A stretch of 28,533 bases of DNA from a virus: positions 1 through 28,533 of IMG/VR virus record IMGVR_UViG_3300021957_000223; one strand, 5' to 3'. Within the stretch, counting starts at the first letter, position 1. Every line of letters starts with the position of its first letter. Positions 12,373-19,196 of this stretch are shown one piece after another. The position numbers and the translations under genes are program-made. A model generated the notes under the pieces. The model was not told the DNA's origin, did no database searches, and worked only from the letters and a program-made list of their open reading frames with translations.

Positions 12373-14040
12373 TTAATCTCCCATTCTATTCCAGTATATT
12401 AGGTTTGAACCTGATACTGTGGTTAAGTCTTTAGTTAAATTAGTTCCTGTTGCGTTGTATATCTCCGATACTTGTGTAGATGTTAGAGCTGTGTTCCATA
12501 CTGCTACCTCGTCAATAGAGCCATTGAAATAACTTGTAGCATATTTACCTATTGTTGCACTTATATCTATAGAATAAACTATTTGTGAAACACTTGCTGT
12601 ATTTGTTTGTAAAACTCCATCAACATACATTTTAATGTTGCTACCATCCCAAGTAGACACTATATGATACCATTGGTTTGTAACTATACCAACATTGTTT
12701 TGTATGGAAACCCAACCGCCTGAACCTGTTGTGTCTACATAAAATTGAAATCTTGAACTTGTAGGATGAAGAGTAATTAAAAAACCGCCATTATTTGATG
12801 AACTTTTACTACTTGAGTAAACAGCAGGAGTAGAACCAGTGCCACTTCCAATTTTTTTAACCCAAACAGATAATGTTAATTGTGATGTCGGATTTAAACT
12901 ATTATTATCACCTACATCTATATAATCATCTGAACCATCAAAGCTCATACTGTAATTATTAGCAATACCAGCTAAAGCAATATCTACAGTTTGTGTAGAT
13001 GTATTTGGGCAAACACTTGAACCGCTTGAAGTAGTATCATAAGTAATAGTGTGACTCGCAACAGTAGAAGCACTCAAATCAATTTCACCAGTAGTTGAAT
13101 TAATTACTAAACCAGTAGTTCCGCTAAACGTTCCACCTGTTAAACCTGTTATTGTTGGCGTTGGGTCTGAATCTGTTGGTTCGTAACTACTCGCAGAATA
13201 AGCAAAAGCAGCATTGTCAGCAGCGTTAATTGTAATGTTTGTACTTTGGTTATCTGGACAAACTCCTGTAGTCGTATAAGTAATTGAATAAGTGCCAACT
13301 GTAGAAGCATCCAAATCTATTTCACCATTAGAACTATTTAAAGTTATTCCAGCAGTAGAAGTAAAAGCACCACCAGCAGTACCTGTTATTGTTGGACTTG
13401 GGTCTGTACCATTAGCGCAGAAAGCACTTGCAGCATAACTAAAAGCAGCACTATCTTGAGCATTAACTGTAATTGTTGTTCCGCCTGAGCTTGTACAACT
13501 ATTTGAATCTGTTCCAGTTGCAGTAAATATAGTTGTTGTGCTTGGTGAAACTGTTATGCTCGATCCTGTTCCGCCATTACTCCAAGTATAAGAATTAGCA
13601 CCACTTGCAGTTAATATTGTGCTTTCACCATCACAAATAGTACCAGCAGAAGCACTTACTGTTACAGTAGGTATTGTATTAATAGATAAATCAAAAGTTG
13701 CAGTAGCAGCATCAGTATCTGTATAAGTAATTATATAACTACCAGCAGTTGAACCAGAAATGTCAACTTCACCTGTAGTTGTACTAATAAAAACTAAACC
13801 AGCAGTAGAACTAAAAGTTCCAGCACCAGCGTTGTTACTTATGGTTGGTGTAGGGTCATTTGCATCAGAACAAAATGCGCTTGATGAATAAGTAATGGAA
13901 ACAGAAGTTATGCCAACAATATCTGTTTGACCAGCCCAACTTTCCTTCTGAGATTTACCCCAGTCATTAGTTGCACTACCAGCAGCTTGTCCCCAACCTA
14001 TGTTATTATTTACCGAACCTTTACCCCAAGTGTCACTCAT
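12373..14040 (-). CDS. Virion adhesin with SprB-like and Ig-like repeats plus a LamG domain
   Basis: The 555-aa protein has four parts. Residues 1-40 are a tryptophan-glycine segment (TWGKGS, IGWGQAAG, DWGKSQ, SWAGQTD) that may dock to the virion. Residues 46-355 carry three SprB-like repeats of about 75-78 residues (46-120, 198-272, 278-355) with the core DPTPTITG...TGEIDLSAST...YTITY. An Ig/PKD-like domain, CDGESTILTASGANSYTWS...SITVSPSTTT, lies between repeats one and two. Residues 362-550 form a LamG domain (LSVWVKK, WYHIVSTWDG, MYVDGVL, VWNTALTSTQ). The repeats are typical of Bacteroidota gliding and surface adhesins, so the gene was probably assembled from host-derived pieces. It likely attaches the phage to the host or to mucus-like glycans. 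Confidence 0.75.
   Translation of the reverse strand: MSDTWGKGSVNNNIGWGQAAGSATNDWGKSQKESWAGQTDIVGITSVSITYSSSAFCSDANDPTPTISNNAGAGTFSSTAGLVFISTTTGEVDISGSTAGSYIITYTDTDAATATFDLSINTIPTVTVSASAGTICDGESTILTASGANSYTWSNGGTGSSITVSPSTTTIFTATGTDSNSCTSSGGTTITVNAQDSAAFSYAASAFCANGTDPSPTITGTAGGAFTSTAGITLNSSNGEIDLDASTVGTYSITYTTTGVCPDNQSTNITINAADNAAFAYSASSYEPTDSDPTPTITGLTGGTFSGTTGLVINSTTGEIDLSASTVASHTITYDTTSSGSSVCPNTSTQTVDIALAGIANNYSMSFDGSDDYIDVGDNNSLNPTSQLTLSVWVKKIGSGTGSTPAVYSSSKSSSNNGGFLITLHPTSSRFQFYVDTTGSGGWVSIQNNVGIVTNQWYHIVSTWDGSNIKMYVDGVLQTNTASVSQIVYSIDISATIGKYATSYFNGSIDEVAVWNTALTSTQVSEIYNATGTNLTKDLTTVSGSNLIYWNRMGD
12976..13209 (-). repeat. SprB-like repeat C (78 aa) in the adhesin
   Basis: This codes for residues 278-355 of the adhesin. 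It shares the core DPTPTITG, then GGTFSGTTGL, NSTTGEIDLSAST and TITY with the two other copies, but the cysteine found near its start in the others is replaced (SSYEPTDS rather than SAFC). The repeat is protein-level, with nucleotide divergence. Confidence 0.7.
13225..13449 (-). repeat. SprB-like repeat B (75 aa) in the adhesin
   Basis: This codes for residues 198-272: AAFSYAASAFC, DPSPTITGTAGGAFTSTAGI, NGEIDLDASTVGTYSITY and a C-P-D-N segment. It is adjacent to repeat C with only five residues between them, so B and C form a tandem pair, while A is separated by the Ig-like domain. Confidence 0.75.
13681..13905 (-). repeat. SprB-like repeat A (75 aa) in the adhesin
   Basis: This codes for residues 46-120: YSSSAFC, NDPTPTISNNAGAGTFSSTA, TTGEVDISGSTAGSYIITY. 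It is the first of three related modules in the protein and follows directly after the tryptophan-glycine docking segment. Confidence 0.75.
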
Positions 14041-14052
14041 AGTTTTTTTATT

Positions 14053-14559
14053 TTAAAGTACCCAAGTTTGATTTTCTGCAACGTCATCTGGATACATATC
14101 CGCTTGTGTATTACTGTAATATTCTGGAAAGTTAGAAGGTGCTACTCCACTTTGCATATAATCAATAAATCTTCTTGTATAAAATTGTGCTGTACTTTCT
14201 GACTTTTGTATTAAGTAGTCTACGTGTTCTTTTGTTAGTGCTGTACTGTTTTCAGGATTCTTAGTATATATACCACCATTAGCAATATTAACACCAGCAT
14301 AAGGTAAGTATTCTACCATTGACCAATGTAGCAACATATCTTTTATATAGTCATTTAATAAAGCTAAATAAGGGTCAGCTAATGTACCAGCAACAATCTC
14401 TGCTTGTATTTTATTATACAAATCAGTACCAAGATAATTCTGTATATGTATATCCTGCGCTTGGTTTATAAATGGCAACAGTTTGTCATTATCAATCGAA
14501 CCATTAGCAGCAGTAAATACTGAAATATCGTGTCTTGTTACAAATAGTGCTTTACTCAT
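14053..14559 (-). CDS. DUF6712-like head-tail connector
   Basis: The 168-aa protein begins ALFVTRHDISVFTAANGSID, then LPFINQAQDIHIQNYLGTDLYNKI. This pattern is characteristic of the DUF6712 family in Bacteroidota phages: mostly helical, encoded just after the portal, and similar in plan to gp6-type connector proteins that bridge portal and tail. The central part is helical (NDYIKDMLLHWSMVEYL) and the C-terminus is tyrosine- and aspartate-rich. It starts 4 bases inside the end of the portal gene, which fits assembly of the neck from neighbouring genes. The family-to-function link is inferred from context. Confidence 0.65.
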   Translation of the reverse strand: MSKALFVTRHDISVFTAANGSIDNDKLLPFINQAQDIHIQNYLGTDLYNKIQAEIVAGTLADPYLALLNDYIKDMLLHWSMVEYLPYAGVNIANGGIYTKNPENSTALTKEHVDYLIQKSESTAQFYTRRFIDYMQSGVAPSNFPEYYSNTQADMYPDDVAENQTWVL

Positions 14560-16373
14560 TTCTTATAATTTGGGTGATGTCCATTATTAGGCATATTAAC
14601 AGGAGCTTTTTTAGCTTGTTGTGCGCCTCTTGGAGTTGGTTCGTAACTTTTAGGGATTGATTTAGTTTTCTTATAATCTTCTAAATCTTCGCTCCCTTTG
14701 TCATCTAAGTTTTTCACTTTATACAATACTTGTTGCCATTTATGTCGGCAATAAACACCGCCTTTGAATTTAAACAAATCGTAGTTCTGTAAATTGTGTC
14801 TTGGTAACTTAGCAGCTGCAAAACTCATTGTCCTACTCGCTTTATCAATATCTTCTAATCTGTAAACTACACCAGCCTTGCTTCTGTTCATCATTTCAAT
14901 ACAAAAATCTCTGGACTTATTAGCTTTTTTATTTTTACCCTTTCCGCTCGTCTTGTAACCTTTTCTTGATCCTACTTGATACTTGTATCTTACTTTATAA
15001 AAAGATTTATCTAAAACAGAAAAACCATCTTCTTTACTTTTTATAGTATCACTAAGTTGAATCATATCAGTTGCCCAATCTTCAACGCTTTCATTTTCTT
15101 CGTCTACATCTCTAATATCAACTATTTCAAACTGCTCTGAGTCCATTAATTCACCGTTAAGCTCGTTTAAAGCTTCTTGTAGTAGTTCTTTATCTTCTTG
15201 CGAAGAAAAGCTCTTAGAAGCCATCATTTCGAGTTCTGCGGTGTTTTCATCTTCTTTAATTCCAGTTTGTTCTTCAATAGCATCTTCGCCTTCAACGTTC
15301 TCTAAATCCATAAACTCAAGTGGTTCAATAGTTTTAAAGTAAAGGTTTAAACTAATATCATTAACAGCTAATATTGTGTCTAAGCAATCAATCAAAAGGT
15401 TTTGATATGGTTGTATTACCACGTTGTTAAAAAGCCTTGATGCGTTTTCTATTTCGTCAGCATTACTTGAGAAACCATTAGCAGAAGATAAACCTAAAAG
15501 CAATGGTGAAGTAACTCTATGAGTTAACATAATCTTTCTTGAACACTCTTCACTTAAATAAGAGTAGTGTGCTGGAGCATCTGTCAAACTTACGTCATCG
15601 ATAGTCGTTTTACTTTCTGCATTATTGTTGAATGCTACAATTACTTTTTCACCATAGCTACCAGTTAGCTTTGACATTATGTCATTTTTGATAGCTAATT
15701 GTTTTTCCCTATCAGGAATACCATTCGAAAAATTTATAATTTTTGTGCCTGAAAAAGAACACATAGCATCATTTATTAAATAGCTTGCAATCTCCTTTTC
15801 AAGTTGCGCATAAGAGGCATTCCAGTCCGCTGGAGCGTAGTAATAGAAACCTGTGACATATCTTTTAATAATATAAATTTCATTTTGTCCACCACTACCA
15901 AAAACAGGAAACTTTTTTAGTTTAGTATTTCTTTGAACCTTAGACCAATCAGCAGAATAAAAATAATTTTTTATTTCGCCTTTGTCATTCATCTTTTCAG
16001 CTCTAAGCGTTTCTCTTGGAAAATGTGTTATTGCTGATATTTTATTGCCATTATAAGTAATTTGAAAAGCAGCTTCTCCTAATAACTTAAGATCTTGACA
16101 AACATTTCTTAAATCGTGAGGTTTAACTAAACTCATCATTTGAGCATACTGGTCAGGCTTTTCAGCTGAATCAGTAGCATCTAATCCTTTGCCATATATC
16201 TGGTTGACTATTCCGTTAATTACCGCATTGTTTGTAGTGCTATCCATGTAAGCATCAATCAAACATTGATAATAGTCGTTGTTATCTCCTATTGAGACGT
16301 AGTTTCTATTACGTTCTTCTGTAATAGTAGGTCGTTCGTATTGATTAAGTTGTATTAAGTGTAAGTTATCCAT
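14556..16373 (-). CDS. Portal protein with a C-terminal extension
   Basis: The ATG at 16373 (MDNLHLIQLN) is preferred over a TTG at 16382; it gives 605 aa. Residues 1-380 look like a portal: the early NYVSIGDNNDYYQCLIDAYMDSTTNNAVI, a helix-rich clip/stem region, and the SPLLLGLSSANGFSSNADEIEN segment that precedes the long helices of siphophage portals. The dodecameric portal is the vertex for DNA entry and tail docking. Residues from about 470 to 570 form a separate domain (DFCIEMMNRSKAGVVYRLED, YDLFKFKGGVYCRHKW) with cysteines and histidines, like a part often found as a separate head-morphogenesis protein in related phages. An acidic stretch links the two. It overlaps the upstream gene by 8 bases and the connector gene by 4. 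Confidence 0.75.
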   Translation of the reverse strand: MDNLHLIQLNQYERPTITEERNRNYVSIGDNNDYYQCLIDAYMDSTTNNAVINGIVNQIYGKGLDATDSAEKPDQYAQMMSLVKPHDLRNVCQDLKLLGEAAFQITYNGNKISAITHFPRETLRAEKMNDKGEIKNYFYSADWSKVQRNTKLKKFPVFGSGGQNEIYIIKRYVTGFYYYAPADWNASYAQLEKEIASYLINDAMCSFSGTKIINFSNGIPDREKQLAIKNDIMSKLTGSYGEKVIVAFNNNAESKTTIDDVSLTDAPAHYSYLSEECSRKIMLTHRVTSPLLLGLSSANGFSSNADEIENASRLFNNVVIQPYQNLLIDCLDTILAVNDISLNLYFKTIEPLEFMDLENVEGEDAIEEQTGIKEDENTAELEMMASKSFSSQEDKELLQEALNELNGELMDSEQFEIVDIRDVDEENESVEDWATDMIQLSDTIKSKEDGFSVLDKSFYKVRYKYQVGSRKGYKTSGKGKNKKANKSRDFCIEMMNRSKAGVVYRLEDIDKASRTMSFAAAKLPRHNLQNYDLFKFKGGVYCRHKWQQVLYKVKNLDDKGSEDLEDYKKTKSIPKSYEPTPRGAQQAKKAPVNMPNNGHHPNYKK

Positions 16374-16719
16374 AATGTACAAATTGATTGTCTCCTGTGC
16401 TTTGTTCTATATAAACACCGTTTGAAATTTCATAGTCTGAAAGTGTTTGATCCGAACAATACATCTTGTCTTTAAAAATTATTGCGTTGTCTGTTGTATT
16501 GGTGATTGTAATAGTATAGTAATTATTTTCAACTAATGCTTGAGTAGTTGAATATTGGTAATAGTAATCCATTTCAGAAAATGTTGCTGCATCGTCTGTT
16601 AATATAACTTTATTTTGAGCCTCTGACTTTATCACTAATTTATAAGTTTTAGTACCAGTTATTGTTTCTCTTGGTATAAAGTTAATAATTCGTGTGCCAC
16701 TTGTAGTTAATATTTGCAT
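16366..16719 (-). CDS. Small beta-rich structural-region protein, unknown
   Basis: This 117-aa protein alternates hydrophobic and polar residues throughout (TRIINFIPRETITGTKTYKLV, YYTITITNTTDNAIIFKDKM), so a beta sandwich is likely. Similar short proteins with an early F-I-P-R-E segment and a late I-x-x-K-D-x-x-x-C lie beside the portal gene in flavobacterial phages. A virion decoration, spike or assembly role is possible. It starts after the terminator-like hairpin at 16724-16761, so its transcription depends on read-through or on a promoter hidden in the gap. It overlaps the portal start. Confidence 0.6.
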   Translation of the reverse strand: MQILTTSGTRIINFIPRETITGTKTYKLVIKSEAQNKVILTDDAATFSEMDYYYQYSTTQALVENNYYTITITNTTDNAIIFKDKMYCSDQTLSDYEISNGVYIEQSTGDNQFVHYG

Positions 16720-16723
16720 ATTT

Positions 16724-16761
16724 TTAAATAAAAAAAGGGGAGGCTAATCACTTCCTCCCCT
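16724..16761 (-). terminator. Rho-independent terminator/attenuator between tube-like gene and portal operon
   Basis: On the minus strand AGGGGAGG (16754-16761) pairs with CCTCCCCT (16736-16743) around a 10-base loop, followed by a TTTTTTATTT tract. A perfect 8-bp GC-rich stem in AT-rich DNA with a U-tract is a textbook intrinsic terminator. It lies between the tube-like gene and the portal group, probably lowering expression of the latter relative to capsid and tube. Confidence 0.85.
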
Positions 16762-16813
16762 CCAATCAAACTATATATTATGAATCACACAATTATATTA
16801 ATCGCGTCTTTTT

Positions 16814-17362
16814 TTAACTATTTGTCCCAACAGTTACAGTCACAGTTGCAGAACTCATTCCAGCAAAAGGATCAGCAGAAGTTCCACCACTAATAAAGTT
16901 AGCTGGTTCTAATTCCTGTCCAGTAAGAGTTAATGAATAACCTGAAAGGTCACCAAAAGCAGTTCCCGTAGCTATACTACCGCCTGTAACATCCATTCCG
17001 TGTTCTAAACCGCATAGTAAAAAGTTTCCGTTTCTGTCCTCTACAGCAATGTGAGGTCTTCCGTAAGCCATTAGCTTAAGTTCCTTATTATCTTCTTTAG
17101 ATAATTTAGGTAGTGTTAAAGTCAATGTTTCTTCGAAAAAGGTTGTTCCGTTTTCTCTTGAAGATGTAATAGCAGTTTCTAAACTGTTAGTACCTTTTAA
17201 ATCGTATTGAAAGCAAGTAAATGTTCCAGATAAATCAGTGATTTCATCGTCAGTTTTGGTTACAGTTCCTAAGTCTCCAAAGTCAACAAACCAAGCTCTA
17301 ACTATGCCACCGATTACGTCTTTACATGGTAATTTACGTCCTTGTGTTAAATCGCAAGCCAT
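16814..17362 (-). CDS. Probable major tail tube protein
   Basis: The 182-aa protein begins ACDLTQGRKLPCKDVIGGIV and continues with beta strands and the segments SSRENGTTFFEETLTLTLPK and GLEHGMDVTGGSIATGTAFGD. Proteins with this start are common in flavobacterial siphophages and are thought to form the tail tube; the beta-sandwich pattern and abundance signals (strong position after the capsid gene, own terminator) agree. The C-terminal T/S/A-rich end is likely flexible. A head-decoration protein is the alternative, because the gene lies directly behind the capsid gene rather than beside the tape measure. It is bracketed by two hairpins and starts 57 bases after the capsid stop. Confidence 0.5.
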   Translation of the reverse strand: MACDLTQGRKLPCKDVIGGIVRAWFVDFGDLGTVTKTDDEITDLSGTFTCFQYDLKGTNSLETAITSSRENGTTFFEETLTLTLPKLSKEDNKELKLMAYGRPHIAVEDRNGNFLLCGLEHGMDVTGGSIATGTAFGDLSGYSLTLTGQELEPANFISGGTSADPFAGMSSATVTVTVGTNS

Positions 17363-17381
17363 TTGTTATTAATTTTAAATT

Positions 17382-17403
17382 AAGGGAGCATTACAGCCCC
17401 CTT
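17382..17403 (-). terminator. Hairpin between capsid and tube-like gene (weak terminator or mRNA stabiliser)
   Basis: On the minus strand AAGGGGGC (17396-17403) pairs with GCTCCCTT (17382-17389) over 8 bp with one G-U pair and a 6-base loop. The following bases (AATTTAAAATT) are AT-rich but not a clean U-tract. It may cause partial termination after the capsid gene, or protect the capsid mRNA 3' end from exonucleases. Confidence 0.5.
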
Positions 17404-17419
17404 GTTATTTTTTTATTTC

Positions 17420-18346
17420 TTAAACGTGATAAAGAACAATGTCAGAACCAATTCCGTACTGTACACCAGCGGTGTATCTCATCACGACTCTTACATTTTG
17501 TGATCCGTCGATGTCAGCCATGTCTATCAATTTCACTTCGTTCATGTCAGAAAGTAAACCAGTCCCAAAGAATAAGTTAGATTTCTGAGCAGCCATTGCA
17601 GTGTTATCATTAAGACCATTTGCAACGAATAATTTAACACCATCAAAAGAAAGTGCGCCATCACCATACCACATGTGAGACTGAGCGTTTACACCACTAT
17701 TGGTAGCAGCGAAACCACCTAAAGCTCTAACATAAGCTCTCGCTATATTTTGTGAAATGTAAATGTGTACGTCTTCTTTACCGTAAAGTGAAGCTGGTAT
17801 GCTATCTACAATTTTCCCTAATTCTGCAACAACATTCGCAGCGTCAACAGTTGTTCCAGTTACATCAAGAACGTCAGTATCAGCAAGAGCTAAAGTAGCC
17901 AAGCCATCGAATTCCCCAGCAGTAGCGTTTGTACCTTCCCAGATATTTTGCTCTGTTTTTTCTGCAACCATTCCAGCAACATGACCTATGATGTAATCTG
18001 AAAATTTAGGTGGCATATTATCAAATGCAGAATAACCCATTGAAACCGCTTCCCAATCCTCAGAAAAATCTTTTTTACAAAATTCAAGGTTTACTTGAAA
18101 CTCCTCTGGTTGTAGGATTCTTTCAGTTATTGTTACTGCATCGTCAGTCTTAGTAAAATCACAACTTGCATTTGCTATTACAGCACCAGTTGCTACTTTT
18201 TTCATTACTGATTTGAATTTGATATTAGGTTTTACTTCTATTCCACCTTTATCAATTGTGTTAGCTGATAATAAAGCAGCAGATAAATATTTACCCGCAC
18301 TCTCACCAGCATAAGTAGTCGCTAAACTATTTAAACTATTAGCCAT
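17420..18346 (-). CDS. Major capsid protein, HK97-fold
   Basis: This 308-aa protein matches HK97-fold capsid proteins in plan: an N-terminal arm (YAGESAGKYLSAALLSANTI), a long spine-helix region (FSEDWEAVSMGYSAFDNMP, MVAEKTEQNIWEG), a central A-domain stretch (DVHIYISQNIARAYVRALGG) and a C-terminal P-domain strand set (VRVVMRYTAGVQYGIGSDIVLY). No separate delta domain is seen, which fits the separate acidic scaffold encoded just upstream. The gene is the most GC-rich and codon-regular in the window, as expected for a highly expressed protein. A small gap of 11 bases separates it from the scaffold gene. Confidence 0.85.
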   Translation of the reverse strand: MANSLNSLATTYAGESAGKYLSAALLSANTIDKGGIEVKPNIKFKSVMKKVATGAVIANASCDFTKTDDAVTITERILQPEEFQVNLEFCKKDFSEDWEAVSMGYSAFDNMPPKFSDYIIGHVAGMVAEKTEQNIWEGTNATAGEFDGLATLALADTDVLDVTGTTVDAANVVAELGKIVDSIPASLYGKEDVHIYISQNIARAYVRALGGFAATNSGVNAQSHMWYGDGALSFDGVKLFVANGLNDNTAMAAQKSNLFFGTGLLSDMNEVKLIDMADIDGSQNVRVVMRYTAGVQYGIGSDIVLYHV

Positions 18347-18357
18347 TTTTTTATTAT

Positions 18358-18978
18358 TTAATTATTGTTAAAAATTTTATCAAAAACCCTGTCTTTAGTT
18401 GTTTTAATTCTGTTTTCAGAAATTTTAAAATTTAGTTTATTATCAACTTCAGCTTCAGGATTATGTTTTACAGGTTCAGGAGCAACAGCAGAAAGTTCTT
18501 CTTTTTCTTCTTTAACTTCTTCTTGTGCTTCTTCCTTCATTTCTTCTTTGTTACCAAGTTTTTCGTCTATCATTGCTTTGATTTCTTCAACAGCAGATGC
18601 AAACTCCTCTTTAGTAACGTAGTTCATTTCTTCTTTTTCTTCTTCTTCTAATTCAGTTTCTTTAACTTCTTTAGACTCTTCAGAAAGTTCTTCTTCAACT
18701 GCTTCTTCTTCTTTAGCAGCTTCTTTAATACTGTCAATTAAACCTTCTTCAACAACAGCTAAGATCTTACCACCTTCTAACTCATATTCCCCAACAGGTA
18801 AAGCAATTTGCTCATCTTCTGTTTTAATGAATATTGAATTACCAGCTTCAAACGATTCTGCAATAAGTACAGTTCCATTTTCTAAAGTAACTTCAGCCAT
18901 TTCTATTTTGTTTTCAGAAAGTTCAACTTTTTCACCAACAATATTTTTTATTTTGTTTAGTATGTCGTTTGCTTTCAT
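18358..18978 (-). CDS. Capsid scaffolding protein
   Basis: The 206-aa protein is strongly acidic, with glutamate-rich helices (about residues 86-165) and a lysine/arginine-rich C-terminus (FKISENRIKTTKDRVFDKIF). An N-terminal beta region (MAEVTLENGTVLIAESFEAG, LPVGEYELEGGKILAVVEEG) precedes it. Scaffolds are typically acidic coiled coils with a basic C-terminus that binds the capsid protein, and are encoded immediately before it, as here. The protease upstream would remove it. It has no similarity to enzymes. A regulatory gap with the motif TATAAACGTTT lies before its start. Confidence 0.75.
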   Translation of the reverse strand: MKANDILNKIKNIVGEKVELSENKIEMAEVTLENGTVLIAESFEAGNSIFIKTEDEQIALPVGEYELEGGKILAVVEEGLIDSIKEAAKEEEAVEEELSEESKEVKETELEEEEKEEMNYVTKEEFASAVEEIKAMIDEKLGNKEEMKEEAQEEVKEEKEELSAVAPEPVKHNPEAEVDNKLNFKISENRIKTTKDRVFDKIFNNN

Positions 18979-19043
18979 AATTTGAGTATATACCTATAAA
19001 CGTTTGAAAACGTTAACTGTTATATTTTTTTGCAACTTTATTT
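18979..19043 (-). promoter_or_regulatory. Putative control region before scaffold and capsid genes
   Basis: This 65-base gap is non-coding. Its plus strand contains AAACGTTT followed two bases later by AAACGTTA (18998-19015), an AACGTT pair in both orientations. On the minus strand a TTG lies 17 bases before TAACGTTT, an imperfect match to the Bacteroidota -33/-7 pair. TATAAACGTTT (18995-19005) also occurs before the first structural gene (28427-28437). A promoter that boosts scaffold and capsid is plausible. Confidence 0.35.
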
Positions 19044-19196
19044 TTATTCTGGCGTTTTAGTTATGTTTCCTATCCCTTGCGCTTGTAAACTTCCGTCACA
19101 ACATTTACTACTGTAAGTATTATCAGCACATAAACAACCGCGTTTACTATTACTTGGTGATACATTACTTGGTGTTTTAAATCTTTTACTTTTCAT
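19044..19196 (-). CDS. 50-aa Cys-rich protein, conserved in flavobacterial phages
   Basis: The ATG at 19196 opens a 50-residue frame ending at TAA 19044-19046. The sequence has a basic, serine-rich start (MKSKRFKTPSNVSPSNSKRG) and then CLC...KCC, four cysteines within 13 residues, followed by LQAQGIGNI. The CLC-x9-12-CC-x-x-x-x-QGIG arrangement recurs, from memory, in small proteins of Bacteroidota phages and suggests a structural zinc or disulfide knuckle. It overlaps the protease gene by 11 bases. Its function is unknown; position suggests a minor head protein. Confidence 0.65.
   Translation of the reverse strand: MKSKRFKTPSNVSPSNSKRGCLCADNTYSSKCCDGSLQAQGIGNITKTPE

Noticed and set aside
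18463-18651. Plus-strand open frame of 62 codons rich in phenylalanine
   Set aside because: It is the mirror image of the glutamate/lysine-rich scaffold gene; the poly-F composition is an artefact of GAA-rich coding DNA read on the other strand.
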